Assembly: GCA_949152475.1 (NCBI GenBank)
Contig: OX424563.1
Span: 40,806,120 to 40,870,119 of the forward strand
Direction of reading: 5' to 3'
Source of the DNA: Terebella lapidaria
Lineage: Eukaryota > Annelida > Polychaeta > Terebellida > Terebellidae
Length of the DNA stretch: 64,000 nt
The translations under genes were made by a program, and so were the position numbers. A model generated the notes under the pieces. That model was not told where the DNA came from. It saw nothing but the letters and a program-made list of their open reading frames with translations, and made no database searches. The stretch's first letter is position 1. Every line of letters begins with the position of its first letter. Below, piece by piece: positions 1 through 15,249 of the stretch.

Positions 1-446
1 CGTACGATCGACATGTGATGCTCCACGGTACGATGGACATGTGACGCTCCACCGTACGATGGACATGGGACGCTCCAATTTACGATGGACATGCAACGCT
101 CCACTGTATGATGGACATGCGATGCTCCACTGTACGATGGACATCTGACGCTCCACCATACGATGGGCTCCATCGTACGATGGACTAGCGACGCTCCATC
201 GTAAGATGGACATGCGACGCTCCACGTACATGTGATGCTCCACCGTACGATGGACATCCGACGCTCCACTGTATGATGGACATGCAATGCACCACCGTAT
301 GATGGACATGCGAGACTCCACCGTACGATGGACATGTGACAATCCACCGTACGATGGACATCTGATGCTCCTCCGTACGATGGACAAGCGACGCTCCACT
401 GTACGATGGACATGTGACGCTCCACCGTACGATGGACATGCGACGC

Positions 447-462
447 TCCATCGTACGATGGA
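447..462. repeat. Perfect 16-bp palindrome within the monomer (example)
   Basis: TCCATCGTACGATGGA equals its own reverse complement. In the usual monomer the base at position 10 is C instead of T, leaving one mismatched pair in the same 16-bp dyad (monomer positions 6-21). The perfect form occurs many times across the window. The core CGTACG is itself a palindrome and a BsiWI site. A second small palindrome, ACATGT, sits at monomer positions 21-26. The two dyad centres are 10 bp apart, about one helical turn, and the next is 16 bp further on. The symmetry is seen directly; any role in protein binding or non-B structure is only an inference. Confidence 0.9.
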
Positions 463-600
463 CTAGCGACACTCCACCGTAAGATGGACATGCGATGCTC
501 CACCGTACGATGGACATCTGACGCTCCTCCGTACGATGGACTAGCGACGCTCCACTGTACGATGGACATGTGACGCTCCACCGTACGATGGACATGTGAT

Positions 601-2990
601 GCTCCATCGTACGATGGACATGCGACGCTCCACCGTACAATGGACATGCGACGCTCCATCGCAGGATGGACATGCGACGCTCCACCGTAAGAAGGACATG
701 CGATGCTCCACCGTACGATGGACATGCGACGCTCCATCGTACGATGGACATGTGACGCTCCACCGTACGATGGACATGCGACGCTCCACTGTATGATGGA
801 CATGCGATGCTTTACTGTACAATGGACACGTTACGCTCAACCGTAAGATGGACATGCGATGCTCCACAGTACGATGGACATGGGACGCTCCATCATACGA
901 TGGACATGTGACGCTCCACCGTACGATGGATATGCGATGCTCCACCGTACGATGGACATGTGACGATCCACCGAAGGATGGACATGCGAGGCTCCACTGT
1001 AAGATGGACATGTTACGCTCCACCGTACGATGGACATGGGATGCTCCACCGTATGATGGACATGTGACACTCCACTGTACGATGGATATGCGATGCACCA
1101 CCGTACGATGGACATGTGATGTTCCACCGTACGATGGACATCTGACGCTCCACCGTAGGATGGACATGTGACGCTCCACCGTACGATGGACATGTGACGC
1201 TCCACCGTACGATGGACATGGGATGCTCCATCGTACGATGGACATGTGACGCTCCACCGTACGATGGACATGGGATGCTCCACCGTACGATGGACATGTG
1301 ACGCTCCACCGTACGATGGACATGTGACGCTCCACCGTAAGATGGACATGAGACGCTCCACTGTACGATGGACATGCGACGCTCCATCGTACAATGGACT
1401 AGCGATGCTCCACCGTGAGATGGACATGCGACGCTCCATCGTACAATGGACTAGCGATGCTCCACCGTAAGATGGACATGTGACGCTCCACCGTACGATG
1501 GACATGAGACGCTCCATCGGATGATGGCCTAGTGACGCTCCATCCTAAGATGGACATGCGACGCTCCACCGTACGATGGACATGCGATGCTCCACGTACG
1601 ATGGACATGTGACGCCCCATCGTACGAAGGACATGCGACGCTCAACTGTATGATATACATGCGATGCTTTACTGTACAATGGACACGTGATGCTCCACCG
1701 TACGATGGACATGTGATGCTCCATCGTACGATGGACTAGGGAAGCTCCACCGTAAGATATGTGACGCTTCACAGTACGATGGACATGGGACGCTCCATCA
1801 TACGATGGACATGTGATGCTCCACTGTACGATGGACATGTGACGCTCCACCGTACGATGGACATGTGACGCTCCAATGTACGATGGACATGCGACGCTCC
1901 ATCGTATGATGGACATGTGATGCTCCACCATACGATGGACTAGCGATGCTCCACCGTAAGATGGACATGTGACGCTCCACAGTACGATGGACATGGGACG
2001 CTCCATCATACGAAGGACATGTGATGCTCCACCGTACGATCGACATGTGATGCTCCACCGTACGATCGACATGTGATGCTCCACGGTACGATGGACATGT
2101 GACGCTCCACCGTACGATGGACATGGGACGCTCCAATTTACGATAGACATGCAACGCTCCACTGTATGATGGACATGCGATGCTCCACTGTACGATGGAC
2201 ATCTGACGCTCCACCATACGATGGACTCCATCGTACGATGGACTAGCGACGCTCCATCGTAAGATGGACATGCGACGCTCCACGTACATGTGATGCTCCA
2301 CCGTACGATGGACATCCGACGCTCCACTGTATGATGGACATGCAATGCACCACCGTAGGATGGACATGCGAGACTCCACCGTACGATGGACATGTGACAA
2401 TCCACCGTACGATGGACATCTGACGCTCCTCCGTACGATGGACAAGCGACGCTCCACTGTACGATGGACATGTGACGCTCCACCGTACGATGGACATGCG
2501 ACGCTCCATCGTACGATGGACTAGCGACACTCCACCGTAAGATGGACATGCGATGCTCCACCGTACGATGGACATCTGACGCTCCTCCGTACGATGGACA
2601 AGCGACGCTCCACTGTACGATGGACATGTGACGCTCCACCGTACGATGGACATGCGACGCTCCATCGTACGATGGACATGCGACGCTCCACCGTACGATG
2701 GACATGCGACGCTCCATCGCAGGATGGACATGCGATGCTCCATCGCAGGATGGACATGCGACGCTCCACCGTAAGAAGGACATGCGATGCTCCACCATAC
2801 GATGGACATGCGACGCTCCATCGTACGATGGACATGTGACGCTCCACCGTACGATGGACATGCGACGCTCCACTGTATGATGGACATGCGATGCTTTACT
2901 GTACAATGGACACGTTACGCTCAACCGTAAGATGGACATGCGATGCTCCACAGTACGATGGACATGGGACGCTCCATCATACGATGGACA
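601..2990. repeat. Long-range block pair, copy 1 (27,968-bp offset)
   Basis: Colinear with 28569-30960 over about 2.39 kb with no net length change; the landmarks I compared are all exactly 27,968 bp apart. Only scattered substitutions separate the copies in what I compared (for example CGACGCTCC here against CGACCCTCC near 28591). Absence of indels in so repetitive a sequence suggests recent copying compared with neighbouring blocks. Confidence 0.8.
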
Positions 2991-3020
2991 TGTGATGCTC
3001 CACCGTACGATGGACATGTG
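1561..3020. repeat. Local tandem duplication, copy 1 (1.72-1.75 kb spacing)
   Basis: Matches 3307-4740 monomer by monomer, including rare variants such as GTAAGATATGTGACGC, CAATTTACGATAGACATG and the truncated landmark unit. The offset is 1746 bp up to about 2080 and 1720 bp after it, because the second copy has lost one 26-bp unit. This block also descends from the same source as 1-760, which matches 2059-2890 at an offset of 2058 bp. Confidence 0.8.
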
Positions 3021-3306
3021 ACGATCCACCGAAGGATGGACATGCGAGGCTCCACTGTAAGATGGACATGTTACGCTCCACCGTACGATGGACATGGGAT
3101 GCTCCACCGTATGATGGACATGTGACACTCCACTGTACGATGGATATGCGATGCACCACCGTACGATGGACATGTGATGTTCCACCGTACGATGGACATG
3201 TGACGCTCCACCGTAGGATGGACATGTGACGCTCCACCGTACGATGGACATGTGACGCTCCACCGTACGATGGACATGGGATGCTCCATCGTACGATGGA
3301 CATGTG

Positions 3307-4740
3307 ACGCTCCACCGTACGATGGACATGCGATGCTCCACGTACGATGGACATGTGACGCCCCATCGTACGAAGGACATGCGACGCTCAACTGTATGAT
3401 GGACATGCGATGCTTTACTGTACAATGGACACGTGATGCTCCACCGTACGATGGACATGTGATGCTCCATCGTACGATGGACTAGGGAAGCTCCACCGTA
3501 AGATATGTGACGCTTCACAGTACGATGGACATGGGACGCTCCATCATACGATGGACATGTGATGCTCCACTGTACGATGGACATGTGACGCTCCACCGTA
3601 CGATGGACATGTGACGCTCCAATGTACGATGGACATGCGACGCTCCATCGTATGATGGACATGTGATGCTCCACCATACGATGGACTAGCGATGCTCCAC
3701 CGTAAGATGGACATGTGACGCTCCACAGTACGATGGACATGGGACGCTCCATCATACGAAGGACATGTGATGCTCCACCGTACGATTGACATGTGATGCT
3801 CCACCGTACGATCGACATGTGATGCTCCACGCTACGATGGACATGGGACGCTCCAATTTACGATAGACATGCAACGCTCCACTGTATGATGGACATGCGA
3901 TGCTCCACTGTACGATGGACATCTGACGCTCCACCATACGATGGACTCCATCGTACGATGGACTAGCGACGCTCCATCGTAAGATGGACATGCGACGCTC
4001 CACGTACATGTGATGCTCCACCGTACGATGGACATCCGACGCTCCACTGTATGATGGACATGCAATGCACCACCGTATGATGGACATGCGAGACTCCACC
4101 GTACGATGGACATGTGACAATCCACCGTACGATGGACATCTGACGCTCCTCCGTACGATGGACAAGCGACGCTCCACTGTACGATGGACATGTGACGCTC
4201 CACCGTACGATGGACATGCGACGCTCCATCGTACGATGGACTAGCGACACTCCACCGTAAGATGGACATGCGATGCTCCACCGTACGATGGACATCTGAC
4301 GCTCCTCCGTACGATGGACAAGCGACGCTCCACTGTACGATGGACATGTGACGCTCCACCGTACGATGGACATGCGACGCTCCATCGTACGATGGACATG
4401 CGACGCTCCACCGTACAATGGACATGCGACGCTCCATCGCAGGATGGACATGCGATGCTCCATCGCAGGATGGACATGCGACGCTCCACCGTAAGAAGGA
4501 CATGCGATGCTCCACCGTACGATGGACATGCGACGCTCCATCGTACGATGGACATGTGACGCTCCACCGTACGATGGACATGCGACGCTCCACTGTATGA
4601 TGGACATGCGATGCTTTACTGTACAATGGACACGTTACGCTCAACCGTAAGATGGACATGCGATGCTCCACAGTACGATGGACATGGGACGCTCCATCAT
4701 ACGATGGACATGTGACGCTCCACCGTACGATGGACATGCG
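3307..4740. repeat. Local tandem duplication, copy 2 (1.72-1.75 kb spacing)
   Basis: Second copy of 1561-3020. The one-monomer loss lies at about 3829, where CCACGCTACGATGG looks like a fusion of two units, as expected from unequal pairing of monomers. Beyond about 4740 the two copies diverge into different block types. Confidence 0.8.
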
Positions 4741-6589
4741 ACGCTCCACTGTATGATGGACATGCGATGCTTTACTGTACAATGGACACGTTACGCTCAA
4801 CCGTAAGATGGACATGCGATGCTCCACAGTACGATGGACATGGGACGCTCCATCATACGATGGACATGTGACGCTCCACCGTACGATGGACATCTGACGC
4901 TCCACCGTCCGATGGACATGCTATGCTCCACCGCACGATGGACATGTGATGCTCCACCGTACGATGGACATGGGACGCTCGACCATATAATGGACATGTG
5001 ACGCTCCACCGAATGATGGACATGCGAGGCTCCACCATAAGATGGACATGTGACGCTCCACCATAAGATGGACATGTGACGCTCCATCGTACGATGGACA
5101 TGGGACGCTCCACCGAATGATGGACATGCGAGGCTCCACCGTAAGATGGACATGTGATGCTCCACCGTACGATGGACATGCGACGCTCCACCGTACGATG
5201 GACATGTGACGCTCCACCATACGATGGACATCTGACGCTCCACCGTACGATGGACATGCTATGCTCCACCGTACGATGGACATGTGACGCTCCACCGTAC
5301 GATGGACCTGGGACGCTGCACCGTACGATGGACATGCGACGCTCCATCGTACGATGGACATGGGATGCTCCACCGTACGATGGACATGCGACGCTCCACT
5401 GTACAATGGACATGTGACGCTCGATCGTATGATGGACATGCAAGGCTCCACTGTACAATGGACATGTGACGCTCCACTGTACGATGGACATGGGACGCTC
5501 CACCGAATGATGGACATGCGAGGCTCCACCATAAGATGGACATGTGACGCTCCACCGTACGATGGATATGCGACGCTCCACCGTACGATGGACATGTGAC
5601 GATCCACCGAAGGATGGACATGCGAGCCTCCACTGTAAGATGGACATGTTACGCTCCACCGTACGATGGACATGGGATGCTCCACCGTATGATGGACATG
5701 TGACACTCCACTGTACGATGGATATGCGATGCACCACCGTACGATGGACATGTGATGTTCCACCGTACGATGGACATCTGACGCTCCACCGTAGGATGGA
5801 CATGTGACGCTCCACCGTACGATGGACATGTGACGCTCCACCGTACGATGGACATGGGATGCTCCATCGTACGATGGACATGTGACGCTCCACCGTACGA
5901 TGGACATGGGATGCTCCACCGTACGATGGACATGTGACGCTCCACCGTACGATGGACATGTGACGCTCCACCGTAAAATGGACATGAGACGCTCCACTGT
6001 ACGATGGACATGCGACGCTCCATCGTACAATGGACTAGCGATGCTCCACCGTAAGATGGACATGCGACGCTCCATCGTACAATGGACTAGCGATGCTCCA
6101 CCGTAAGATGGACATGTGACGCTCCACCGTACGATGGACATGCGACGCTCCTTCGTACGATGGACATGGGACGCTCCACCGTACGATGGACATGCGATGC
6201 TCCACCGTACGATGGACATGTGATGCTCCACCGTACGATGGACATGGGACGCTCCAATGTACGATGGACATGTGACGCTTCACTGTACGATGGACATGCG
6301 ATGCTCCACTGTACGATGAACATGTGACGCTCCACCGTATGATGAACATGTGACGCTCCACCGTACGATGGACATGCGAGGCTCCACCGTACGATGAACA
6401 TGGGTGCTCCATCGTACGATGGACATGCGACGCTCCACCGTACGATGGACTAGCGAAGCTCCACCGTAAGATGGACATGCGACACTCCATCGTACGATGG
6501 ACACGGGACGCTCCACCGTACGATGGACCTCTGACGCCCACCGTACGATGGACATGCTATGCTCCACCGTACGATGGACATGTGATGCT

Positions 6590-8170
6590 CCACCGTACGA
6601 TGGACATGGGACGCTCCACCGTACGATCGACATGCGATGCTCCACCGTAAGATGGACATGTGACGCTACACCATACGATGGACATGCGACGCTCCTTCGT
6701 ACGATGGACATGGGACGCTCCACCGTACGATTGATATGCGATGTTCCACCGTACGATGGACATGTGATGCTCCACCGTACGATGGACATGGGACGCTCCA
6801 ATGTACGATGGACATGTGACGCTCCACTGTACGATTGACATGCGATGCTCCACTGTACGATGAACATGTGACGCTCCACCGTATGATGAACATGTGACGC
6901 TCCACCGTATGATGGACATGCGAGGCTCCACCGTACGATGAACATGGGTGCTCCATCGTACGATGGACATGCGACGCTCCACCGTACGATGGACTAGCGA
7001 AGCTCCACCGTAAGATGGACATGCGACGCTCCATCGTACGATGGACACGTGACGCTCCACCGTACGATGGACAGGCGACGCTCCATCGTACGATGAACTA
7101 GCGAAGCTCCACCGTAAGATGGACATGTGACGCTCCACAATACGATGGACATGGGACGCTCCATCATACGATGGACATGTGATGCTCCACCATACGATCG
7201 ACATGCGATGCTCCACCGTACGATCGACATGTAATGTTCCACTGTACGATGGACATGTGACGCTCCACCGTTCGATGGACATGGGATGCTCCACCGTACC
7301 ATGGACATGCGATGCTCCACATACGATGGACATGTGACGCCCCACCGTACGATGGACATGCGACGCTCCACCGTACGATGGACATGCGACGCTCCTTCGT
7401 ACGATGGACATGTGACGCTCCACCGTACGATGGACATGCGACGCTCCTTCGTACGATGGACATGGGACGCTCCACCGTACGATCGACATGCGATGCTCCA
7501 CCGTAAGATGGACATGTGAAGCTCCACCGTACGATGGACATGCGACGCTAAACAGTACGATGGACATGTGACGCTCCACTGTACGATGGACATGCGATGC
7601 TCCACTGTACGATGAACATGTGACGCTCCACCATACGATGGACTAGCGATGCTCCATCGGATGATGGCCTAGTGACGCTCCATCATAAGATGGACATGCG
7701 ACGCTCCACCGTACAATGGACATGCGATGCTCCACGTACGATGGACATGTGACGCCCCATCGTACGAAGGACATGCGACGCTCAACTGTATGATGGACAT
7801 GCGATGCTTTACTGTACAATGGACACGTGATGCTCCACCGTACGATGGACATGTGATGCTCCATCGTACGATGGACTAGGGAAGCTCCACCGTAAGATAT
7901 GTGACGCTTCACAGTACGATGGACATGGGACGCTCCATCATACGATGGACATGTGATGCTCCACTGTACGATGGACATGTGACGCTCCACCGTACGATGG
8001 ACATGTGACGCTCCAATGTACGATGGACATGCGACGCTCCATCGTATGATGGACATGTGATGCTCCACCATACGATGGACTAGCGATGCTCCACCGTAAG
8101 ATGGACATGTGACGCTCCACAGTACGATGGACATGGGACGCTCCATCATATGAAGGACATGTGATGCTCC
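6590..8170. repeat. Block pair, copy 1 (about 5.75-5.80 kb offset)
   Basis: Matches 12340-13972. Shared rare units include GACGCTACACCATACG, GAACATGGGTGCTCC and GGACAGGCGACG. The offset changes from 5750 to 5802 bp near 7580, where this copy lacks two monomers present in the other. Confidence 0.75.
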
Positions 8171-10261
8171 ACCGTTCGATGGACATGGGACGCTCCACCG
8201 AATGATGGACATGCGAGGCTCCACCATAAGATGGACATGTGACGCTCCACCGTACGATGGATATGCGACGCTCCACCGTACGATGGACATGTGACGATCC
8301 ACCGAAGGATGGACATGCGAGGCTCCACTGTAAGATGGACATGTTACGCTCCACCGTACGATGGACATGGGATGCTCCACCGTATGATGGACATGTGACA
8401 CTCCACTGTACGATGGATATGCGATGCACCACCGTACGATGGACATGTGATGTTCCACCGTACGATGGACATCTGACGCTCCACCGTAGGATGGACATGT
8501 GACGCTCCACCGTACGATGGACATGTGACGCTCCACCGTACGATGGACATGGGATGCTCCATCGTACGATGGACATCTGACGCTCCACCGTACGATGGAC
8601 ATGGGACGCTCCACCGTACGATGGACATGTGACGCTCCACCGTACGATGGACATGTGACGCTCCACCGTAAGATGGACATGAGACGCTCCACTGTACGAT
8701 GGACATGCGACGCTCCTTCGTACGATGGACAAGAGATGCTCCACCGTACGATCGACATGCGATGCTCCACCGTACGATGGACATGTGATGCTCCACCGTA
8801 CGATGGACATGGGACGCTCCACCGTACGATCGACATGTAATGTTCCACTGTACGATGGACATGTGACGCTCCACCGTTCGATGGACATGGGATGCTCCAC
8901 CGTACCATGGACATGCGATGCTCCACATACGATGGACATGTGACGCCCCACCGTACGATCGACATGCGATGCTCCACCATACGATGGACATGTGATGCTC
9001 CACCGTACGATGGACATGGGACGCTCCACCGTACGATCGACATGCGATGCTCCACCGTAAGATGGACATGTGACGCTACACCATACGATGGACATGCGAC
9101 GCTCCTTCGTACGATGGACATGGGACGCTCCACCGTACGATTGATATGCGATGTTCCACCGTACGATGGACATGTGATGCTCCACCGTACGATGGACATG
9201 GGACGCTCCAATGTACGATGGACATGTGACGCTCCACTGTACGATGGACATGCGATGCTCCACGGTACGATGAACATGTGACGCTCCACCGTATGATGAA
9301 CATGTGACGCTCCACCGTACGATGGACATGCGACGCTCCTTCGTACGATGGACATGGGACGCTCCACCGTACGATCGACATGCGATGCTCCACCGTAAGA
9401 TGGACATGTGAAGCTCCACCGTACGATGGACATGCGACGCTCCACAGTACGATGGACATGTGACGCTCCACCGTACGATGGACATGCGAGGCTCCACCGT
9501 AAGATGGACATGTGACGCTCCACCGTACGATGGACATGCGATGCTCCATCGTACGATGGACATGGGATGCTCCACCGTATGATGGACATGTGACGCTCCA
9601 CCGTATGATGGACATGCGATGCTCAATCGTACGATGGACATGCGATGCTCAATCGTACGATGGACATGGGATGCTCCACCGTATGATTGACATTCAAGGC
9701 TACACCGTAAAATGGACATGTGACGCTCCACCATACGATGGACATGCGACACTCCATCGTACGATGGACATGGGATGCTCTACCGTACGATGGACATCTG
9801 ATGCTCCACCATACGATGGACATGTGACACTCCGCTGTACGATGGACATGTGACGCTCCACCATATGATGGACATGCGATGCTCCACCGTACAATGGACA
9901 TGCGACGCTCAAATGTACGATGGACATATGACGCTCCACCGTACGATGGACATGAGACGCTCCATCGGATGATGGCCTAGTGACGCTCCATCATAAGATG
10001 GACATGCGACGCTCCACCGTACGATGGACATGCGATGCTCCACGTACGATGGACATGTGACGCCCCATCGTACGAAGGACATGCGACACTCAACTGTATG
10101 ATGGACATGCGATGCTTTACTGTACAATGGACACGTGATGATCCACCGTACGATGGACATGTGATGCTCCATCGTACGATGGACTAGGGAAGCTCCACCG
10201 TAAGATATGTGACGCTTCACAGTACGATGGACATGGGACGCTCCATCATACGATGGACATG

Positions 10262-13200
10262 TGATGCTCCACTGTACGATGGACATCTGACGCTCCACCA
10301 TACGATGGACATGCGATGATCCACTGTACGAAGGACATGTGACGCTCCACCGTACGATGGACATGTGACACTCCATCGTACGATGGACTAGCGATGCTCC
10401 ATCGTAAGATGGACATGCGACGCTCCACGTACATGTGATGCTCCACCGTACGATGGACATCCGACGCTCCACTGTATGATGGACATGCAATGCACCACCG
10501 TATGATGGACATGCGAGACTCCACCTTACGATGGACATGTGACAATCCACCGTACGATGGACATCTGACGCTCCTCCGTACGATGGACAAGCGACGCTCC
10601 ACTGTACGATGGACATGTGACGCTCCACCGTATGATGGACATGCGACGCTCCATCGTACGATGGACTAGCGACACTCCACCGTAAGATGGACATGCGACG
10701 CTCCACCGTACGATGGACATCTGACGCTCCTCCGTACGATGGACAAGCGACGCTCCACTGTACGATGGACATGTGACGCTTCACCGTTAGATGGACATGC
10801 GACGCTCCATCGTACGATGGACATGCGACGCTCCACCGTACAATGGACATGAGACGCTCCATCGCAGGATGGACATGCGACGCTCCACCGTACGAAGGAC
10901 ATGCGATGCTCCACCGTACGATGGACATGCGACGCTCCATCGTACGATGGACATGTGACGCTCCACCGTACGATGGACATGCGACGCTCCACTGTATGAT
11001 GGACATGCGATGCTTTACTGTACAATGGACACGTTACGCTCAACCGTAAGATGGACATGCGATGCTCCACAGTACGATGGACATGGGACGCTCCATCATA
11101 CGAAGGACATGTGACGCTCCACCGTACGATGGACATGCGACGCTCCACTGTATGATGGACATGCGATGCTTTACTGTACAATGGACACGTTACGCTCAAC
11201 CGTAAGATGGACATGCGATGCTCCACAGTACGATGGACATGGGACGCTCCATCATACGATGGACATGTGACGCTCCACCGTACGATGGACATGCGACGCT
11301 CCACCGTACGATGGACATGCGACGTTCCTTCGTACGATGGACATGGGACGCTCCACCGTACGATCGACATGCGACGCTCCTTCGTACGATGGACATGGGA
11401 CGCTCCACCGTACGATGGACATCTGACGCTCCACCGTACGATGGACATCTGACGCTCCACCGTACGATGGACATGCTATGCTCCACCGTACGATCGACAT
11501 GCGATGCTCCACCGTACGATGGACACGTGATGCTCCACCGTACGATGGACATCTGACGCTCCACCGTGCGATGGACATGCTATGCTCCACCGCACGATGG
11601 ACATGTGATGCTCCACCGTTCGATGGACATGGGACGCTCCACCGAATGATGGACATGCGAGGCTCCACTGTAAGATGGACATGTTACGCTCCACCGTACG
11701 ATGGACATGGGATGCTCCACCGTATGATGGACATGTGACACTCCACTGTACGATGGATATGCGATGCACCACCGTACGATGGACATGTGATGTTCCACCG
11801 TACGATGGACATCTGACGCTCCACCGTAGGATGGACATGTGACGCTCCACCGTACGATGGACATGTGACGCTCCACCGTACGATGGACATGGGATGCTCC
11901 ATCGTACGATGGACATCTGACGCTCCACCGTACGATGGACATGGGACGCTCCACCGTACGATGGACATGTGACGCTCCACCGTACGATGGACATGTGACG
12001 CTCCACCGTAAGATGGACATGAGACGCTCCACTGTACGATGGACATGCGACGCTCCTTCGTACGATGGACATGGGATGCTCCACCGTACGATCGACATGC
12101 GATGCTCCACCGTACGATGGACATGTGATGCTCCACCGTACGATGGACATGGGACGCTCCACCGTACGATCGACATGTAATGTTCCACTGTACGATGGAC
12201 ATGTGACGCTCCACCGTTCGATGGACATGGGATGCTCCACCGTACCATGGACATGCGATGCTCCACATACGATGGACATGTGAAGCCCCACCGTACGATC
12301 GACATGCGATGCTCCACCATACGATGGACATGTGACGCTCCACCGTACGATGGACATGGGACGCTCCACCGTACGATCGACATGCGATGCTCCACCGTAA
12401 GATGGACATGTGACGCTACACCATACGATGGACATGCGACGCTCCTTCGTACGATGGACATGGGACGCTCCACCGTACGATTGATATGCGATGTTCCACC
12501 GTACGATGGACATGTGATGCTCCACCGTACGATGGACATGGGACGCTCCAATGTACGATGGACATGTGACGCTCCACTGTACGATGGACATGCGATGCTC
12601 CACTGTACGATGAACATGTGACGCTCCACCGTATGATGAACATGTGACGCTCCACCGTATGATGGACATGCGAGGCTCCACCGTACGATGAACATGGGTG
12701 CTCCATCGTACGATGGACATGCGACGCTCCACCGTACGATGGACTAGCGAAGCTCCACCATAAGATGGACATGCGACGCTCCATCGTACGATGGACACGT
12801 GACGCTCCACCGTACGATGGACAGGCGACGCTCCATCGTACGATGGACTAGCGAAGCTCCACCGTAAGATGGACATGTGACGCTCCACAATACGATGGAC
12901 ATGGGACGCTCCATCATACAATGGACATGTGATGCTCCACCATACGATCGACATGCGATGCTCCACCGTACGATCGACATGTAATGTTCCACTGTACGAT
13001 GGACATGTGATGCTCCACCGTTCGATGGACATGGGATGCTCCACCGTACCATGGACATGCGATGCTCCACATACGATGGACATGTGACGCCCCACCGTAC
13101 GATGGACATGCGACGCTCCACCGTACGATGGACATGCGATGCTCCTTCGTACGATGGACATGTGACGCTCCACCGTACGATGGACATGCGACGCTCCTTC

Positions 13201-13405
13201 GTACGATGGACATGGGACGCTCCACCGTACGATCGACATGCGATGCTCCACCGTAAGATGGACATGTGAAGCTCCACCGTACAATGGACATGCGACGCTC
13301 CACAGTACGATGGACATGTGACGCTCCACCGTACGATGGACATGCGAGGCTCCACCGTAAGATGGACATGTGACGCTCCACTGTACGATGGACATGCGAT
13401 GCTCC
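10262..13405. repeat. 3.1-kb block pair, copy 1 (8.87-9.00 kb offset)
   Basis: Matches 19132-22405. Diagnostic shared units are GCGATGATCCACTGTACGAA, ATGCGACGTTCCTTCG and the run of GATCGACATGCGATGC units near 12090-12400. The offset is 8870 bp up to about 11660, then rises by whole monomers to 9000 bp, because the second copy carries about four extra units at 20531-20640 and one more further on. Confidence 0.8.
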
Positions 13406-13972
13406 ACTGTACGATGAACATGTGACGCTCCACCATACGATGGACTAGCGATGCTCCATCGGATGATGGCCTAGTGACGCTCCATCATAAGATGGACATG
13501 CGACGCTCCACCGTACGATGGACATGCGATGCTCCACGTACGATGGACATGTGACGCCCCATCGTACGAAGGACATGCGACGCTCAACTGTATGATGGAC
13601 ATGCGATGCTTTACTGTACAATGGACACGTGATGCTCCACCGTACGATGGACATGTGATGCTCCATCGTACGATGGACTAGGGAAGCTCCACCGTAAGAT
13701 ATGTGACGCTTCACAGTACGATGGACATGGGACGCTCCATCATACGATGGACATGTGATGCTCCACTGTACGATGGACATGTGACGCTCCACCGTACGAT
13801 GGACATGTGACGCTCCAATGTACGATGGACATGCGACGCTCCATCGTATGATGGACATGTGATGCTCCACCATACGATGGACTAGCGATGCTCCACCGTA
13901 AGATGGACATGTGACGCTCCACAGTACGATGGACATGGGACGCTCCATCATACGAAGGACATGTGATGCTCC
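12340..13972. repeat. Block pair, copy 2 (about 5.75-5.80 kb offset)
   Basis: Counterpart of 6590-8170, with a 52-bp (two-monomer) length difference at about 13330. Part of this block recurs again at about 21.3-22.4 kb at an offset of 9000 bp, and part matches 8.3-9.3 kb at 3340 bp, so one source block was copied at least three times. Confidence 0.75.
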
Positions 13973-15249
13973 ATCGTACGATCGACATGTGATGCTCCAC
14001 CGTACGATCGACATGTGATGCTCCACGGTACGATGGACATGTGACGCTCCACCGTACGATGGACATGGGACGCTTCAATTTACGATGGACATGCAACGCT
14101 CCACTGTATGATGGACATGCGATGCTCCACTGTACGATGGACATCTGAAGCTCCACCATACGATGGACTCCATCGTACGATGGACTAGCGACGCTCCATC
14201 GTAAGATAGACATGCGACGCTCCACGTACATGTGATGCTCCACCGTACGATGGACATCCGACGCTCCACTGTATGATGGACATGCAATGCACCACCGTAT
14301 GATGGACATGCGAGACTCCACCGTACGATGGACATGTGACAATCCACCGTACGATGGACATCTGACGCTCCTCCGTACGATGGACAAGCGACGCTCCACT
14401 GTACGATGGACATGTGACGCTCCACCGTACGATGGACATGCGACGCTCCATCGTACGATGGACTAGCGACACTCCACCGTAAGATGGACATGCAATGCTC
14501 CACCGTACGATGGACATCTGACGTTCCTCCGTACGATGGACAAGCGACGCTCCACTGTACGATGGACATGTGACGCTCCACCGTACGATGGACATGCGAC
14601 GCTCCATCGTACGATGGACATGCGACGCTCCACCGTACAATGGACATGCGACGCTCCATCGCAGGATGGACATGCGACGCTCCACCGTAAGAAGGACATG
14701 CGATGCTCCACCGTACGATGGACATGCGACGCTCCATCGTACGATGGACATGTGATGCTCCACCGTACGATGGACATGCGACGCTCCACTGTATGATGGA
14801 CATGGGATGCTTTACTGTACAATGGACACGTTACGCTCAACCGTAAGATGGACATGCGATGCTCCACAGTACGATGGACATGGGACGCTCCATCATACGA
14901 TGGACATGTGACGCTCCACCGTACGATGGACATCTGACGCTCCACCGTGCGATGGACATGCTATGCTCCACCGCACGATGGACATGTGATGCTCCACCGT
15001 ACGATGGACATGGGACGCTCCACCATATAATGGACATGTGACGCTCCACCGTACGATGGACATGTGACGCTCCACCGAATGATGGACATGCGAGGCTCCA
15101 CCATAAGATGGACATGTGACGCTCCACCGTACGATGGACATGGGACGCTCCACCGAATGATGGACATGCGAGGCTCCACCGTAAAATGGACATGTGACGC
15201 TCCACCGTACGATGGACATGTGACGCTCCACCGTACGATGGACATGTGA

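Larger units (their letters stand above)
1..15249. repeat. 26-bp satellite array, left segment
   Basis: Uninterrupted head-to-tail array of a 26-bp monomer, about 586 copies. The unit at 1170-1195 is typical: GACGCTCC, then ACCGTACG, then ATGGACATGT. The window opens inside a monomer (phase 11), so the array continues to the left. Recurrent substitutions fall at fixed positions: 3 and 4 (GATGCT, GACACT), 10 (CCATCG), 11 and 12 (CACTGT, CCATAC), 15 and 16 (GTATGA, GTAAGA, GTACAA) and 26 (ATGTGA, ATGCGA, ATGGGA). Occasional monomers lack 1-5 bases, for example GTAAGATATGTG near 1757. All monomers point the same way; I saw no inverted stretch. No gene lies here. The right end is the junction with the insertion, after phase 2 of a monomer. 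Satellite identity is seen directly; a centromeric or other heterochromatic location is inferred. Confidence 0.98.

Noticed and set aside
596..796. Short plus-strand open frames of 60-160 codons throughout the array
   Set aside because: They exist only where several consecutive monomers lack the TGA made by ATGTGA. They are accidental and have no gene context.
6690..6722. CENP-B box-like sequence in CCTTCGTACGATGGACATGG units
   Set aside because: The TTCG and a following A match the start of the CENP-B core pattern, but the required CGGG is absent at its place (GACA instead). The resemblance is partial and probably chance.
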